The position numbers were made by a program, and so were the translations under genes. DNA of 64,000 nucleotides from Escarpia spicata (Eukaryota; Annelida; Polychaeta; Sabellida; Siboglinidae). Under the pieces are notes generated by a model that was given only the letters and a program-made list of their open reading frames with translations, was not told the origin of the DNA and did no database searches. Positions within the stretch are counted from its first letter, which is position 1; every line of letters begins with the position of its first letter. Shown here piece by piece: positions 12,122 to 22,599 of the stretch. The DNA lies in assembly GCA_963995525.1 (NCBI GenBank), contig OZ023213.1, positions 47,889,618 through 47,953,617 of the forward strand, given 5' to 3'.

Positions 12122-15100
12122 CATGCGTGCGTGCATGTGTGTGTTGTTAAAATTTGCATTTAGCCACATATCAATCCAAGGGATCCAATTTTAGAGGGAC
12201 ATAAAACAGCTGCATGTAATAACTACAGAATTTAAAAGCCGTGTAATGTAATAAATAATGAATCCTTGGAGGTTGAACAGAGTAGCAGAGGATTGCAACA
12301 GAAGGAGACAACTCATCAAGAGGGCATAACAATTACTGCACCTTGCCATGTCCGTTCGATTCCCGTCCAGCCACACACAGCACTGTTGATGGGAATTGGT
12401 TGCCGTTGAAACGATATTTGGTGAAAGCGACTGCGTGCGCCGTGATGCATTGAGTGAGTTGTTTGTCAGTGAAGAACAGCTGTGTCACTCCATATATGCC
12501 ATCCATCTGGAAACAGACATATGTACAACTACTAACTAAAATTGCTTCCGCAATCCAAATTTGCTAGAATTATTTTGTAAAAAATCCAACATACATATTA
12601 TCCACTACAACTACCGGTAGCTCAATTGTGAAAACTTTTTATTTAGTTTTGATAAAATCATCGAAAAAATAAAGTCAATGATTTAAACAAACTTACACTA
12701 TTTTATTAAGACCAACTGCACGTATAACTTAAATTATTCTTACATTAGTTATTAACAAAAATTAAAATTATTTGTGGTATGGAAAACGAGTTGCAGAGGG
12801 TGTCTCAACAAATACTTCACTCAGACAAATTGTCAAAAATCTATGAAAATCGCATTTCTATTACATTCAGACAGACCCTCTTGGCAGTTTCAATACTCGA
12901 TTCTTTAGAACATAATTTCAGTAACATTAGTACCATTATTCTTTGTCATTTTTCCAATAAACTTATTTATTTTTATTATTTGTTTGAATTGTTCAATATT
13001 GATATATCTATATACACTGTATCAGAGTTTGAGCTATTTGAAATTTTAGGGACACATGTCCCCCCCTCTTGAAAAAAGTGAGACATCCAATTTTAGACAG
13101 AAACCTACATATATATATATATATATAATATATATAAATCATTGGCAAACTAAAATGATCTAACACACACAGTGACAGTCACACACGCAGATATATATGA
13201 TTGTGAAATGTATATGTGTGTGTGTGAAATATATACTATAATATTATATATGTGTGTGTATATATATATATATGGGGAAAACATAACTAATACTGGTTTT
13301 TGTTGCTAATTAGTTAGCTCAGAGTCAGCATTTCATATAATTTGAAGGTAGTAATTACCCCCAATGGATTGAGCAATCTAACACACAATGCAAGATGAAG
13401 GGACAGCCTAATACAACTTTTGATAATTTAAATACTAATAATAATGATTACAAAAAATAAGTCACAAAACCAGTAACTGAATTACCAGTGTTTCCATATT
13501 TCCATGACAGATATTGTCACATAAATTGCATTTGTAAGTTTGCATATCAGATATGCCTTTATCAAACAGTCTTCTCACACTGTTCTCACACAAGTTTGCT
13601 TCAACCAAGGCTATGTTGCCAGTGTCAATGTCACTGCTATCCATATCTTTGCTGTCTTGTTCTGCTGATGGAGGATGGCACTGATCGGCCTCGACCACCA
13701 CTACAAATGTGCACCAAGAACTAACTCAAGTCCATCCACCACCAACATAATGACATTACTTAAGTGAGTATATTCTTTCACATGCTTCAATATGGCCTTG
13801 GATTTGGTGGAGATAGAGATTACCGGTAAGTAAGCAAATCGGTCCATAAAATGTTGGTGATTTTTTTAAGGGGTATGTTAGAACAACCTAAAGCTAAGCT
13901 GGGCTGTTGTGTTGTTATTGTCAAACATATTCAAATTTATCTGACGTGGCATGGCTGTTTGTTTTGAAGCATATATTTACAAAGTAAAATAATCCCCCAA
14001 ATATATTGTCGCACATTTCAGAATATAGCTCCAAAGTAAGTCTAATTCTTGCTGTCAAATCCCCCAAATATGTTAGACTTAGTTAAGACTTAAGTAGTAT
14101 ATTTACATCTTATGCCATGGTGACGTCTACGCCTACGCAAACATAACATAATTGCCTAGGGCTAGGCTAGGGGCATAGGGCAATGACGTCAGCACTGCAG
14201 TGTAATATACTACTAACTTAGGCTTAGCCTTAGGCACTGCCATTGGTTCTACAAAAATGCCAGACTACAACTGTACTTTATTGAACTGCCAGTTCATGAT
14301 ACGTATTTATGTTGCCTCTATATAAAACTGACGATATTTTACCCAGGATATTTTGCGTAGAGCTGAAATGAACTGATTTCCGACCACTGCATTCTACGCC
14401 AGCTAGTAACAGTAACACTAACAGTAACACTGACATTAACAGTAACACTTATAAATAATATAACACTTAACACTACGTCTACGACTACACTGTCTACAGT
14501 CACACTCACAGTAACACTAACAGTAACACTGACATTAACAGTAACACTTATAAATAATATAACACTTAACACTATGTCTACGACTACACTGTCTACAGTC
14601 ACACTCACAGTAACACTAACAGTAACACTGACATTAACAGTAACACTTATAAATAATATAACACTTAACACTACGCCTACAACTACACTGTCTACAGTCA
14701 CACTCACAGTAACACTAACAGTAACACTGACATTAACAGTAACACTTATAAATAATATAACACTTAACACTACGTCTACGACTACACTGTCTACAGTCAC
14801 ACTCACAGTAACACTAACAGTAACACTGACATTAACAGTAACACTTATAAATAATATAACACTTAACACTATGTCTACGACTACACTGTCTACAGTCACA
14901 CTCACAGTAACACTAACAGTAACACTGACATTAACAGTAACACTTATAAATAATATAACACTTAACACTACGTCTACGACTACACTGTCTACAGTCACAC
15001 TCACAGTGAGTGAGTCAGTTGTCTACGACTACACTGTCTACAGTCACACTCACAGTGAGTGAGTCAGTTGTCTACGACTACACTGTCTACAGTCACACTC

Positions 15101-18100
15101 ACAGTGAGTGAGTCAGTTGTCTACGACTACACTGTCTACAGTCACACTCACAGTGAGTGAGTCAGTTGTCTATGACTACACTGTCTACAGTCACACTCAC
15201 AGTGAGTGAGTCAGTTGCTGGGTATAGTAAAACTACTTAGTATTACGCTGTAATGCACACAAATGCTGATTTGCTGAACATTGTAGGACGCATCAATGTA
15301 ATTGGTACAGCATACATACATATTAAAATTGTGTGCAATAACATCTTAGGGCTGTCTGTTTGGTCTTTGCTGACCACATGTCGCGCAGCAGCTGTGCGAC
15401 ATGCTGCTGCAGTTGTCGCTTCGACGCCATTTTGCATAATATAGATTGCCAACAAACCATCTGGTGGCACCACTATCTGGGAAGCGAGGCTAATTCCATG
15501 ATTAGACAACTGATCGGTGATGTCAAAGGTAAATCCTGAGTGGCATGGGACGAGGTTCGAGGGCAAAAGACTATCTTAGATTTGCCGAAAACAAATGTAA
15601 ATGATTTTGCGGCCATGCTAGATGGTGAACAATCATAATAAAACCGTATATTTCACAATATTGCAGGTGTCGCTCCACTGATCTAGGAGTGCGATATTTA
15701 AGATAATTATGCGACATTGGCATCGCGCACTCTCCAAAAATATGCGACATTTGATAAATAAATGCAAAAATATATCGCAAAATCACGCCCTAGCTCAAAC
15801 ACTGAAATATATATATGTATGGTTAATTTTATGCTTTCTTGATTAATTTATTAATTAATAGTTTTAATAGTATTATACTATTATGTGATTATGTTAAATT
15901 AACATCTTAGTACTACATATATTGTAATTAATTAAGGCATTTAAATTAACTTATTAATAGCTTTAGTGGTATTTTTTACTATTTATTGCATATTTTGTAT
16001 TGTATTTTAGATAACCATCTTAGTATTAGTATCTTAGATTATTGCTTACTGCATCTAATGCGGTGTACAGCTCCACAAATATATGTGGTTCTGGCGGTAT
16101 AGCAAATCAAATATATATTTTTATTATTATTATTTGAATTCCACCTTCCATTCCAATTCTTCATTATGTTGTTGTGAACCCAATTTCTGGGTAATATCTC
16201 AGAGCTTTCTTTTATTGATTCGCATGCGATGCAATCACCTAGTTTGAATTATAAACTAGCTGGGAGTGATCAGAGTGGAAACTCACATCATTATCAGCAA
16301 TCTCTCATCATGTTCTAAAACAACAAAATGTCACTCCCATTTGGAGACGAAGTTGACACCATACCACTCACCTGAGGCAGCAAGCCCGTGACGGCGAACC
16401 ATTTCATGGTGTTGTCTGCCTTGTAACCAACAATCTCAGAATTGTTCAGTCGCGAGTGTCGACAAAACACCTTCTGTGGAGTGGTTCCTGCGGAAGACAT
16501 TTGAGAGAGTTATATTTGCAGCTATTATAGTTGGAGCTGGGAAAACTGCAACAGATGCTCCCTGAACTGACCCATGAGATCTCTGGCTAGAGATTTATAT
16601 AAATATTATAAAACAATATGGTTCTCTGTTTGTTTATATGTATGTTTTTTAAATGTGAACCCACATCTCCATTAGTTATACATGTAAGGAGCTGAAATTG
16701 TGTATGTGATCTAGCGGGCCCACTGAGGTGGTTCAAAGATTTAGATGTTGACAGGTTGATCAAATGGTCTGAAAAGTGGCAAATGCTGTTCAATTTTGGG
16801 AAATGTAAATGCCTCCACACAGGACATGGGAACGAAGAGGTAGAATATACAATGGGGGGTACTGTACTAAGTACTACTGTAAAAGAAAAGGACATAGGGT
16901 TAACCATTAGTGCTTTAATGAAGATTTCAGAGCAGTGCGGAATTGCAGCTTCAAAGGGAAATCAAATCCTTGGATTAATTAGGCGAAACATAACGTATAA
17001 GGAAAAAGAGCTAATAATACCGCTGTACAAAACAATAGTTAGGCCTCATTTAGAATATTATATTCAAGCGTGGAGGCCATATCGCAGGAAGGACATAGAT
17101 ATGCTAGAAAGAGTGCAGAGGAGAGCAACTAAAATTATACAAAAACTGAGGGATCTTAGTTACGAAATACGCCTAAAAAATGCGGTTTAACAACACTAGA
17201 GACCAGGAGATTGAGAGGAGATCAGATAGAAGTGTTTAAAATATTGATGGGTTATGAAAATATTGATAGAAATATCTTTTTCTCAGTTAAGAAAGATAGA
17301 AGGACTAGAGGACATGAATTTACATTAGCAAAGGAGCAGAGTAGATTGGATATAAGAAAGTTTTCATTTTCACAAAGGATTGCAAATGAATGGAACAGAT
17401 TACCTGCTGATTGTGTGGGTGCTAGTAGCGTGAATATGTTTAAAAATAAAATTGACACATACCTCAGACGGGTGGGATACACATAGATAAAAGGGTTGGA
17501 CTCTCGATAAGCCAAAGGGCTTCCTTGTCCACCTGCCACCTAGAGTTAATTCTCTGGGTGGCAATCTTGTTAAATCTTGTTCTTGTTAAATGTTTTTTGA
17601 AATACATCAGGGGTGGGGGTCTTGGGGTCACAATTTTAAAATGGCACTTACCTCCATCAGTTTTGCATGTATGGGGCTTATATTTTGTGTGTGATCAAAA
17701 GGGTCCATTGGTATGGTTTGTATATTTACATTTTTTACAAATTCATCCAGAGCAGTGGGGTAACAATTTAAAAAAAAAACTGGTTTAGTGCAGGCGAGTA
17801 CATTTTTTCCCCGGGCAACAGTAATAATAGTAATATTGTAATGCGGTATCATATAGTGTCGGTATCCGCTTTGACAAGGTGCTTATGGTGCAAACTCTGT
17901 TATCGGAGCAAGTGTTTTGACAGCAGCTATGGCAGTAGTTTTGTAGATAGAGACCATAAGCCCCGAGAGTCCGAGTTCTTTACTTCCGCTAGCATACACA
18001 CCAGGTAGAAGGGACATCAGTTTCAAAATAATTCAATGATTGTTTATAACTTATTTAGTAATTAATTACAAATGTATACTTAAACAATTTATTTACACAA

Positions 18101-21100
18101 TGATGTTAATATTATAACATATCATTCAATCACGATTATATCTTCTACACCGTCCCGCTGTTTTTGTTTTCAGTATTATGATATTTACATTGTAATATAC
18201 AAAGGGACTATAACATTGTATAATGATCTTCATTTGCTGTTCTCACTATGCTATTATATATGACTTAATTTGATTTGTATGTAATGAATGAGTTAAAATA
18301 AATTATATTTTATTTGACTGACTGAATAAAAATGTCAGTTTCAAAATCACAAACATATTGGTGCAATGGTGTCCTGAAATTATTATCTTGCATCTGTGTT
18401 GATATACCTTGCCCAATTGTCCAATGTAGTATGTCGCTGTCTCTAACAAAGGCCAGTGTGTCTGAGTTGACCCATGTCCAATACTGCACCTCAGCGATGT
18501 CACAGGAACAGTGTGTCTGTGAATCTGGCTCCAGTCCAACCACTATAGTTGTCTCACCAACTGAAAGTGAAAGCATCAATAGTCTTATGTTTTAGTATGT
18601 ACAGCCATGCCACTTTGCCATTTCTTGAGCTGTATTTTGAACATTTTAACTACGGGGATAATCTTAATTGTTGTAACTATACCAATTACAAATATAACAT
18701 TCTGCTTGTAATCAATTACAGCTGGTGTAACGGGTTCTGTTACACACAAAAATCAATATCGATTATAAAATAATTTACAAAAACGCTATTTTATAGTTAC
18801 ATAATTGTAGCCAGCTCTGTCTGTCCATCCAGGTATGCCAAATTATGCATGAGTCGAGGCAGATTGCACAGCCTCCTAGGGCAATTTTTACTCACCAAGA
18901 AACATATTTCCATTCATCGAATCAAACTTTTCATTTGTCAGTTCGATTTTAGCAATACATTTATACATTTGTCATGACACAATATCCAGCTTGTACACTC
19001 TGGTGTCAACTATTGTCGTTCTGTCACAAAGTGTGTGCCTGCCAAGTCCCAATGCTACAACAGCCAGAACAGAGAGGACTAGAACCATTCAGAAATTGAC
19101 TACAACTGTCAATGTGCAGACCTCTGAGAGCCAGTCGATAATCGCAGCCACTGCTGGACGGTGGACTGACCATGGCGCCATCTGCCTTGTAGGGCAGGAA
19201 CTGAAGACAGTGGTTGACACTTGTCAGATCCAGAACCATCAGCTGAAACAGTGACGAAACGACCATAAGACATTGATGACATACGGACACTCTACATGTG
19301 TCTACATGATGCACTCATCAAAATACCTCCCATGCAATCAACTGAGCAATGGTTATTTCCATTAATCAACACCAGTACAGAATTATGTTCTTCACAATAT
19401 TTATGCACACCCGCACGCATGCGTACACGACTGCATGCACACACATACATGTAAATAAGGTAGAGATATCATAATATATTCATTGTAAGTTTTTACATAC
19501 AGTACCAATATTTTTCCAAATATTTACACCATTTTCAAAAGCATTACAATGACTCATCATGTTTACCGAGTGTCCTAAGAAACTTTGAGATATTAAGAAG
19601 TACCTGAAACATGCAATATTTTGAACACCCACACACATGCACGCACAATGAACGCCTGCCACACAAACACACACACATAATTGCGTCAGCTGATATTTAG
19701 TGTATTATTTGATGTACAGATATATCCATATCTTAAACCAACCTGATCTGTTCCTATTTTTTTAATATAAGGGTCAATCCATACCAATTCAACCAGAGGT
19801 CCCTGGTAACCATCTCCGATTTCTATTAAATTTCACCCATGTGTGCACAATAATCAAATATTATGGTTGCATAAAAAATTTCAATGCCAAATTCCAATTA
19901 TTGATGAAGTTATGATTGACTGAATGTAGGGCCCATTGAATGTTTTGTGCACTCATGACTGCGCCAAGTGGTTTTGGATGGTTTTAAATGCTAATAAATG
20001 TCTTTGTTTTTAAGCTATTAAGCTACACGTTTATCATTATCTTACTTTTAGCTGGAGAATCTATTTCTGAACTAGTTTTTTTAGTTCATGTGATAGTTTC
20101 AGAAGTGGAGACCCCTAAATTTGGGCTTTTGTTCAGTCCGGAATTATATTTTACAGATTTAGGGATACCACACCTACCTGTTCATTCATCACAGAAAGTA
20201 ATTGTTATTTGTTTTGGAGTATATACCTATAGGAGCTTCTCCAAAAGAAAGCTTATCAGAATCAAGTATAACATTAAAGTATGGCTACGGTCAAATTTGA
20301 GAAGAAAATATAATATGTGAAAAAGTGCCCTCATACTAGAGGTGGCTTGGCCATATGGGCAATTACCTAGCATTGTGAGCTTTTAATATGATTAACACAT
20401 ATGTATTTGAAATATATATGTACCAAGTTTTAACTTTGTGTTGCAATTCTTTCAATGTAAAATAATTATATATTTTTAGCCCCTGTACTGGACAAAGTAC
20501 ACCTGATTCAACAAACTTCCCATTCAGGGTTACTTCATATTATTAGCAAACCTGGTGTGAAACAGTGACCGATGCTAATAGTGACCGAGGGTAATAGAGC
20601 AGAAATGATTGCTTTTATAACATTGAAACATAGTAAAATAGTAATGCTTTCATACTTTTTCGTCTGTGTGATCTTCAACAAGGCTGCATCTGACGCAGAT
20701 GTGTTTGTCAGACGTCATTGTCACCTTACTCCACGTGACGTCATGATGCGACACCCCCAGGTTTGACAACTGTCAACATAAATCCCTTGTTCATCGTTTG
20801 TTAACATAACGTATACTGTTCTTTTGCATCACAAAAATTGCTACAACTTGTATGTTTATTGGGTGGGGCAGCTTATCGTGGAAGTAGGCCCTTACTGGGG
20901 TATTCAAGTATGCCTAGGACGTGCATAGCAGGACTAGTTACAAGGGGGCAGGCATTATGTGGAATGGAACGTCGAAGGTAACTGAAAGGAATGTGTTGGA
21001 AGCTTACGACTGCATGTAATTACCTGCTTGTGTAAATGGGCTTGGAACGCTGGCACTGAGTCAGTGACAGAGAGACAGGGAGTGAAGCTACCGGTAGCTG

Positions 21101-22395
21101 AGAACTAATGGGTTTGCTAATTTCGTACAAACCGAAATCACAGAAGGAGGTGGTTGGAATTATGAGAAGATATTGATTATTGTAATGAAGAAACACCAGA
21201 AATTAGTGGAAATGAACTTGAAGGTAATACTTAGTCTAATGTTGGGGGAGGGACACAGGCTACACATTGCCCAGTACTGAGTATTGGGGTGGTGGGCAGG
21301 ATACATTGAGAGCATGAACAATATATCGACAGAGTATGAAAAAACGGAGGCGGTAGAAGAAGAGATAGCCAAAAAATAAGCATTGATAGGCAGTGCATTA
21401 TTTTTTAGGTGAGCAATCGCTCTCGCTCTCTACAGCTCGCGTTAATCGCTCATCTAGGGAGTGATTTATCGCTCGCACTAATTGCCATTATCGCTTGCAT
21501 CACCAGACCTGCTGCATGTGGTTCCCTTTAGCTGCAAAATATACATCCATTTGTTTGAAAGAAAGTCTGTTCTTGTCACGTAAGTTAGCGTTGGCGCGCA
21601 GTTGCCGATGTTTCCAGTGCCATGACTTGGAGTTTGCTTATTGCTCAACGGGATTCTTATCGGCTGGCCGTCGTTTGACAGTCGTAGATCATTAATCAGC
21701 TGCAATTGTCCGCACCGGGTAGAGGTGAAATCGAAACCGTGTCACGCGATCTCTGCTCGGGTCATGGGGGTGCGGTGGTAGTCGCAGTGCCGACAGCTAG
21801 CGTCCATCCCATAAACAAAGCAACTTAATCATATGTGTAATAACACTGCTGTAATTTTCTGTAACATCATCGCTAGTACTTCCTGCCCAAATGTTTTATC
21901 TGCATGCAACTTTTCAATTTGTGCCAACACTTGATGTCCCGAATTGACCCGATCAAATTAATCTTGCGTAATGGATACCGCTATGTCATGGCTAGCCTCG
22001 ATTGCGTTTTGGCATGAGTGGGTAGTGGCGTCACCAGACGGACAAACTGGAACACCACCTAGCGAATAAAAATCAAACTAATAAATCGCTTGCGCTAAAT
22101 TATTTGGCATATTTAGGATTTTTCAAACGTGAAGCACTTGATAGGCCTCGCTCTGGATAGGCAATGATACTAAAAGTAAAACTAAGAAGGACGGATTGAA
22201 AACAAGCCTGGAAAAAACTGGTGTGAACAGCAGACTGCAGAGTGGGACACAACTTCACGACACAAGTCACAACAAATTAATTAATATTAATAGCAGTACC
22301 AAGACTAAAGTAAAGTGCTGTCTGACTGGGTTGTAAGCATTTTATTTTACCTGGACTAGTTCGTGAATAGTTACTGGTGGAGAATCGTCTTCCAT
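8486..22395 (-). CDS. Clathrin heavy-chain paralogue, N-terminal propeller only
   Basis: Nine minus-strand coding exons join in frame with GT-AG introns: 22351-22395, 20656-20769, 19122-19242, 18408-18560, 16372-16487, 12342-12506, 11426-11542, 9458-9631 and 8486-8656. Together they give 391 residues. The product aligns along its whole length with the clathrin heavy-chain terminal domain: IHELVQLSNLGV at the start, VTMTSDKHICVR, YWTWVNSDTLAFV, VFCRHSRLNNSEIVGYKAD, KYDFPVSIQ, YIITKYGFLYLSDMETATC and IIIINRSGQ, then the start of the helical linker. In clathrin this propeller recruits adaptors. Here the protein stops after the linker, where the full heavy chain would have over 1,200 more residues, so no leg or trimerisation region is seen. 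The residues aligned with the clathrin-box groove are changed. It starts 204 bp from the divergent malectin gene. The last exon might splice onward from an internal GT, leaving a longer protein outside the window; there are no internal stops. Confidence 0.85.
9078..9457. repeat. Minisatellite carrying copies of an exon-end splice donor
   Basis: Six or seven imperfect units of about 55-62 bp abut the 3' border of clathrin-like exon 8 (9458). Read on the gene's strand, each unit contains a CTGGCCAGGTAAGAC-type sequence, which is almost the exon end plus its donor. The rest of the unit includes TGAGACAAACCCTTAGGAAG. Confidence 0.85.
9632..11425 (-). other. Intron 7 of the clathrin-like gene
   Basis: The stretch lies between exon 7 (11426-11542) and exon 8 (9458-9631). 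It is AT-rich, and short frames such as 10463-10654 and 10804-11061 show no family signature. I see no element I can name. Confidence 0.6.
11600..11900. repeat. Purine-rich tract (G/A on plus strand)
   Basis: Roughly 300 bp of almost uninterrupted purines (GGGAGGGAG, GAGAGAG, AAGAAAG) lie in intron 6 of the clathrin-like gene. On the gene's own strand this is a long pyrimidine tract. The open frames here on both strands are composition artefacts. Confidence 0.85.
12061..12145. repeat. (TG)n microsatellite
   Basis: About 30 TG units are followed by degenerate TGCG/TGCA repeats, within intron 6 of the clathrin-like gene and just downstream of its exon 6. Confidence 0.95.
12507..14400 (-). other. 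Distal part of intron 5 of the clathrin-like gene
   Basis: AT-rich sequence with TA/TG microsatellites (13110-13135, 13210-13275). The frame at 13462-13701 (minus) has closely spaced Cys residues (CNLCDNIC) but no full finger or other evidence, and is not called as a gene. Confidence 0.5.
14404..15006. repeat. 99-bp tandem array, about six units
   Basis: The units repeat at 99 bp and are themselves built from ACAGTAACACTRACA-type submotifs plus a TATAAATAATATAACACTTA segment. Because 99 is divisible by three and the motif lacks stops, long frames stay open on both strands (a 33-residue repeat), but nothing suggests translation. It lies in intron 5 of the clathrin-like gene. Confidence 0.9.
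15007..15218. repeat. 49-bp tandem array derived from the adjacent array
   Basis: About 4.5 units recur at exactly 49 bp. Each joins the ACGACTACACTGTCTACAGT part of the 99-bp unit to a GTGAGTGAGTCAGTTGTCT segment. The array directly continues the 99-bp array. Confidence 0.9.
16725..17490 (+). mobile_element. CR1-like LINE 3' fragment (reverse transcriptase C-terminus)
   Basis: Two overlapping frames (16756-17187 and 17188-17486) are one protein broken by a single frameshift near 17185. Motifs are LIKWSEKWQMLFNFGKCK (RT thumb), IIPLYKTIVRPHLEY, MLERVQRRATKII and, in the second frame, RIANEWNRLPADCVG and MFKNKIDTYLRR. These are the usual C-terminal motifs of CR1-like LINE ORF2. The 5' part is missing. 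It lies antisense in intron 4 of the clathrin-like gene (between 16487 and 18408). Confidence 0.85.
19243..20655 (-). other. Intron 2 of the clathrin-like gene
   Basis: The stretch lies between exon 2 (20656-20769) and exon 3 (19122-19242). It contains short CA-rich runs (19410-19445, 19630-19680). The plus-strand frame 19988-20320 has a hydrophobic start but no recognisable domain. Confidence 0.5.
20770..22350 (-). other. Intron 1 of the clathrin-like gene
   Basis: This intron separates the 15-codon first exon from exon 2. A run of CGCTC/TCGCT-rich sequence sits near 21410-21480. No element or gene was recognised. Confidence 0.5.
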
Positions 22396-22599
22396 CGTTC
22401 CGTCTAGTGCGGTGTAATCACCACACCATTCTGACAGCTCGTGTCAGATTCCTTTCTCACTTCCTAGCAAACAACAGGAAATTACCGGCGATTACCAACT
22501 ACGCATGCGCACAGGTAAACTTCCGGGTTCTGCCACTACCGGCAGACGCGTGTGACGGGTCTTTCATGTAGAGTAGCGTGTACGCAACTTTTTTGTACC
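22396..22599. promoter_or_regulatory. Probable bidirectional promoter (clathrin-like / malectin)
   Basis: Two start codons point away from each other with 204 bp between them. The gap is more GC-rich than its surroundings. It holds an NRF1-like ACGCATGCGCAC (22501-22512) and an ETS-like AACTTCCGGG (22518-22527), both common in TATA-less shared promoters. No TATA box is evident. The bidirectional role is inferred from geometry and motifs. Confidence 0.6.

Noticed and set aside
13462..13701. Minus-strand ORF with a CNLCDNIC cluster
   Set aside because: There is only one Cys pair cluster with no His ligands, no splice context and no known family. Left uncalled.
14339..15062. Long ORFs (221 and 162 codons) on both strands at the 99-bp array
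   Set aside because: They exist only because the repeat unit is a multiple of three without stops. The peptides are Thr/Val repeats with no start context, and they lie in an intron.
18890..18960. A minus-strand stretch reading KIELTNEKFDSMNGNMFL before a GTGAGT, in phase with the next clathrin-like exon
   Set aside because: It has no convincing acceptor upstream. Exon 3 already joins exon 4 in phase with a good family alignment, so the extra piece would insert unmatched residues.
22552..22599. Upstream extension of the malectin frame from 22552
   Set aside because: The first codon is GTG, not ATG, and the extension adds polar and Cys residues before the signal peptide. The ATG at 22600 fits the family.
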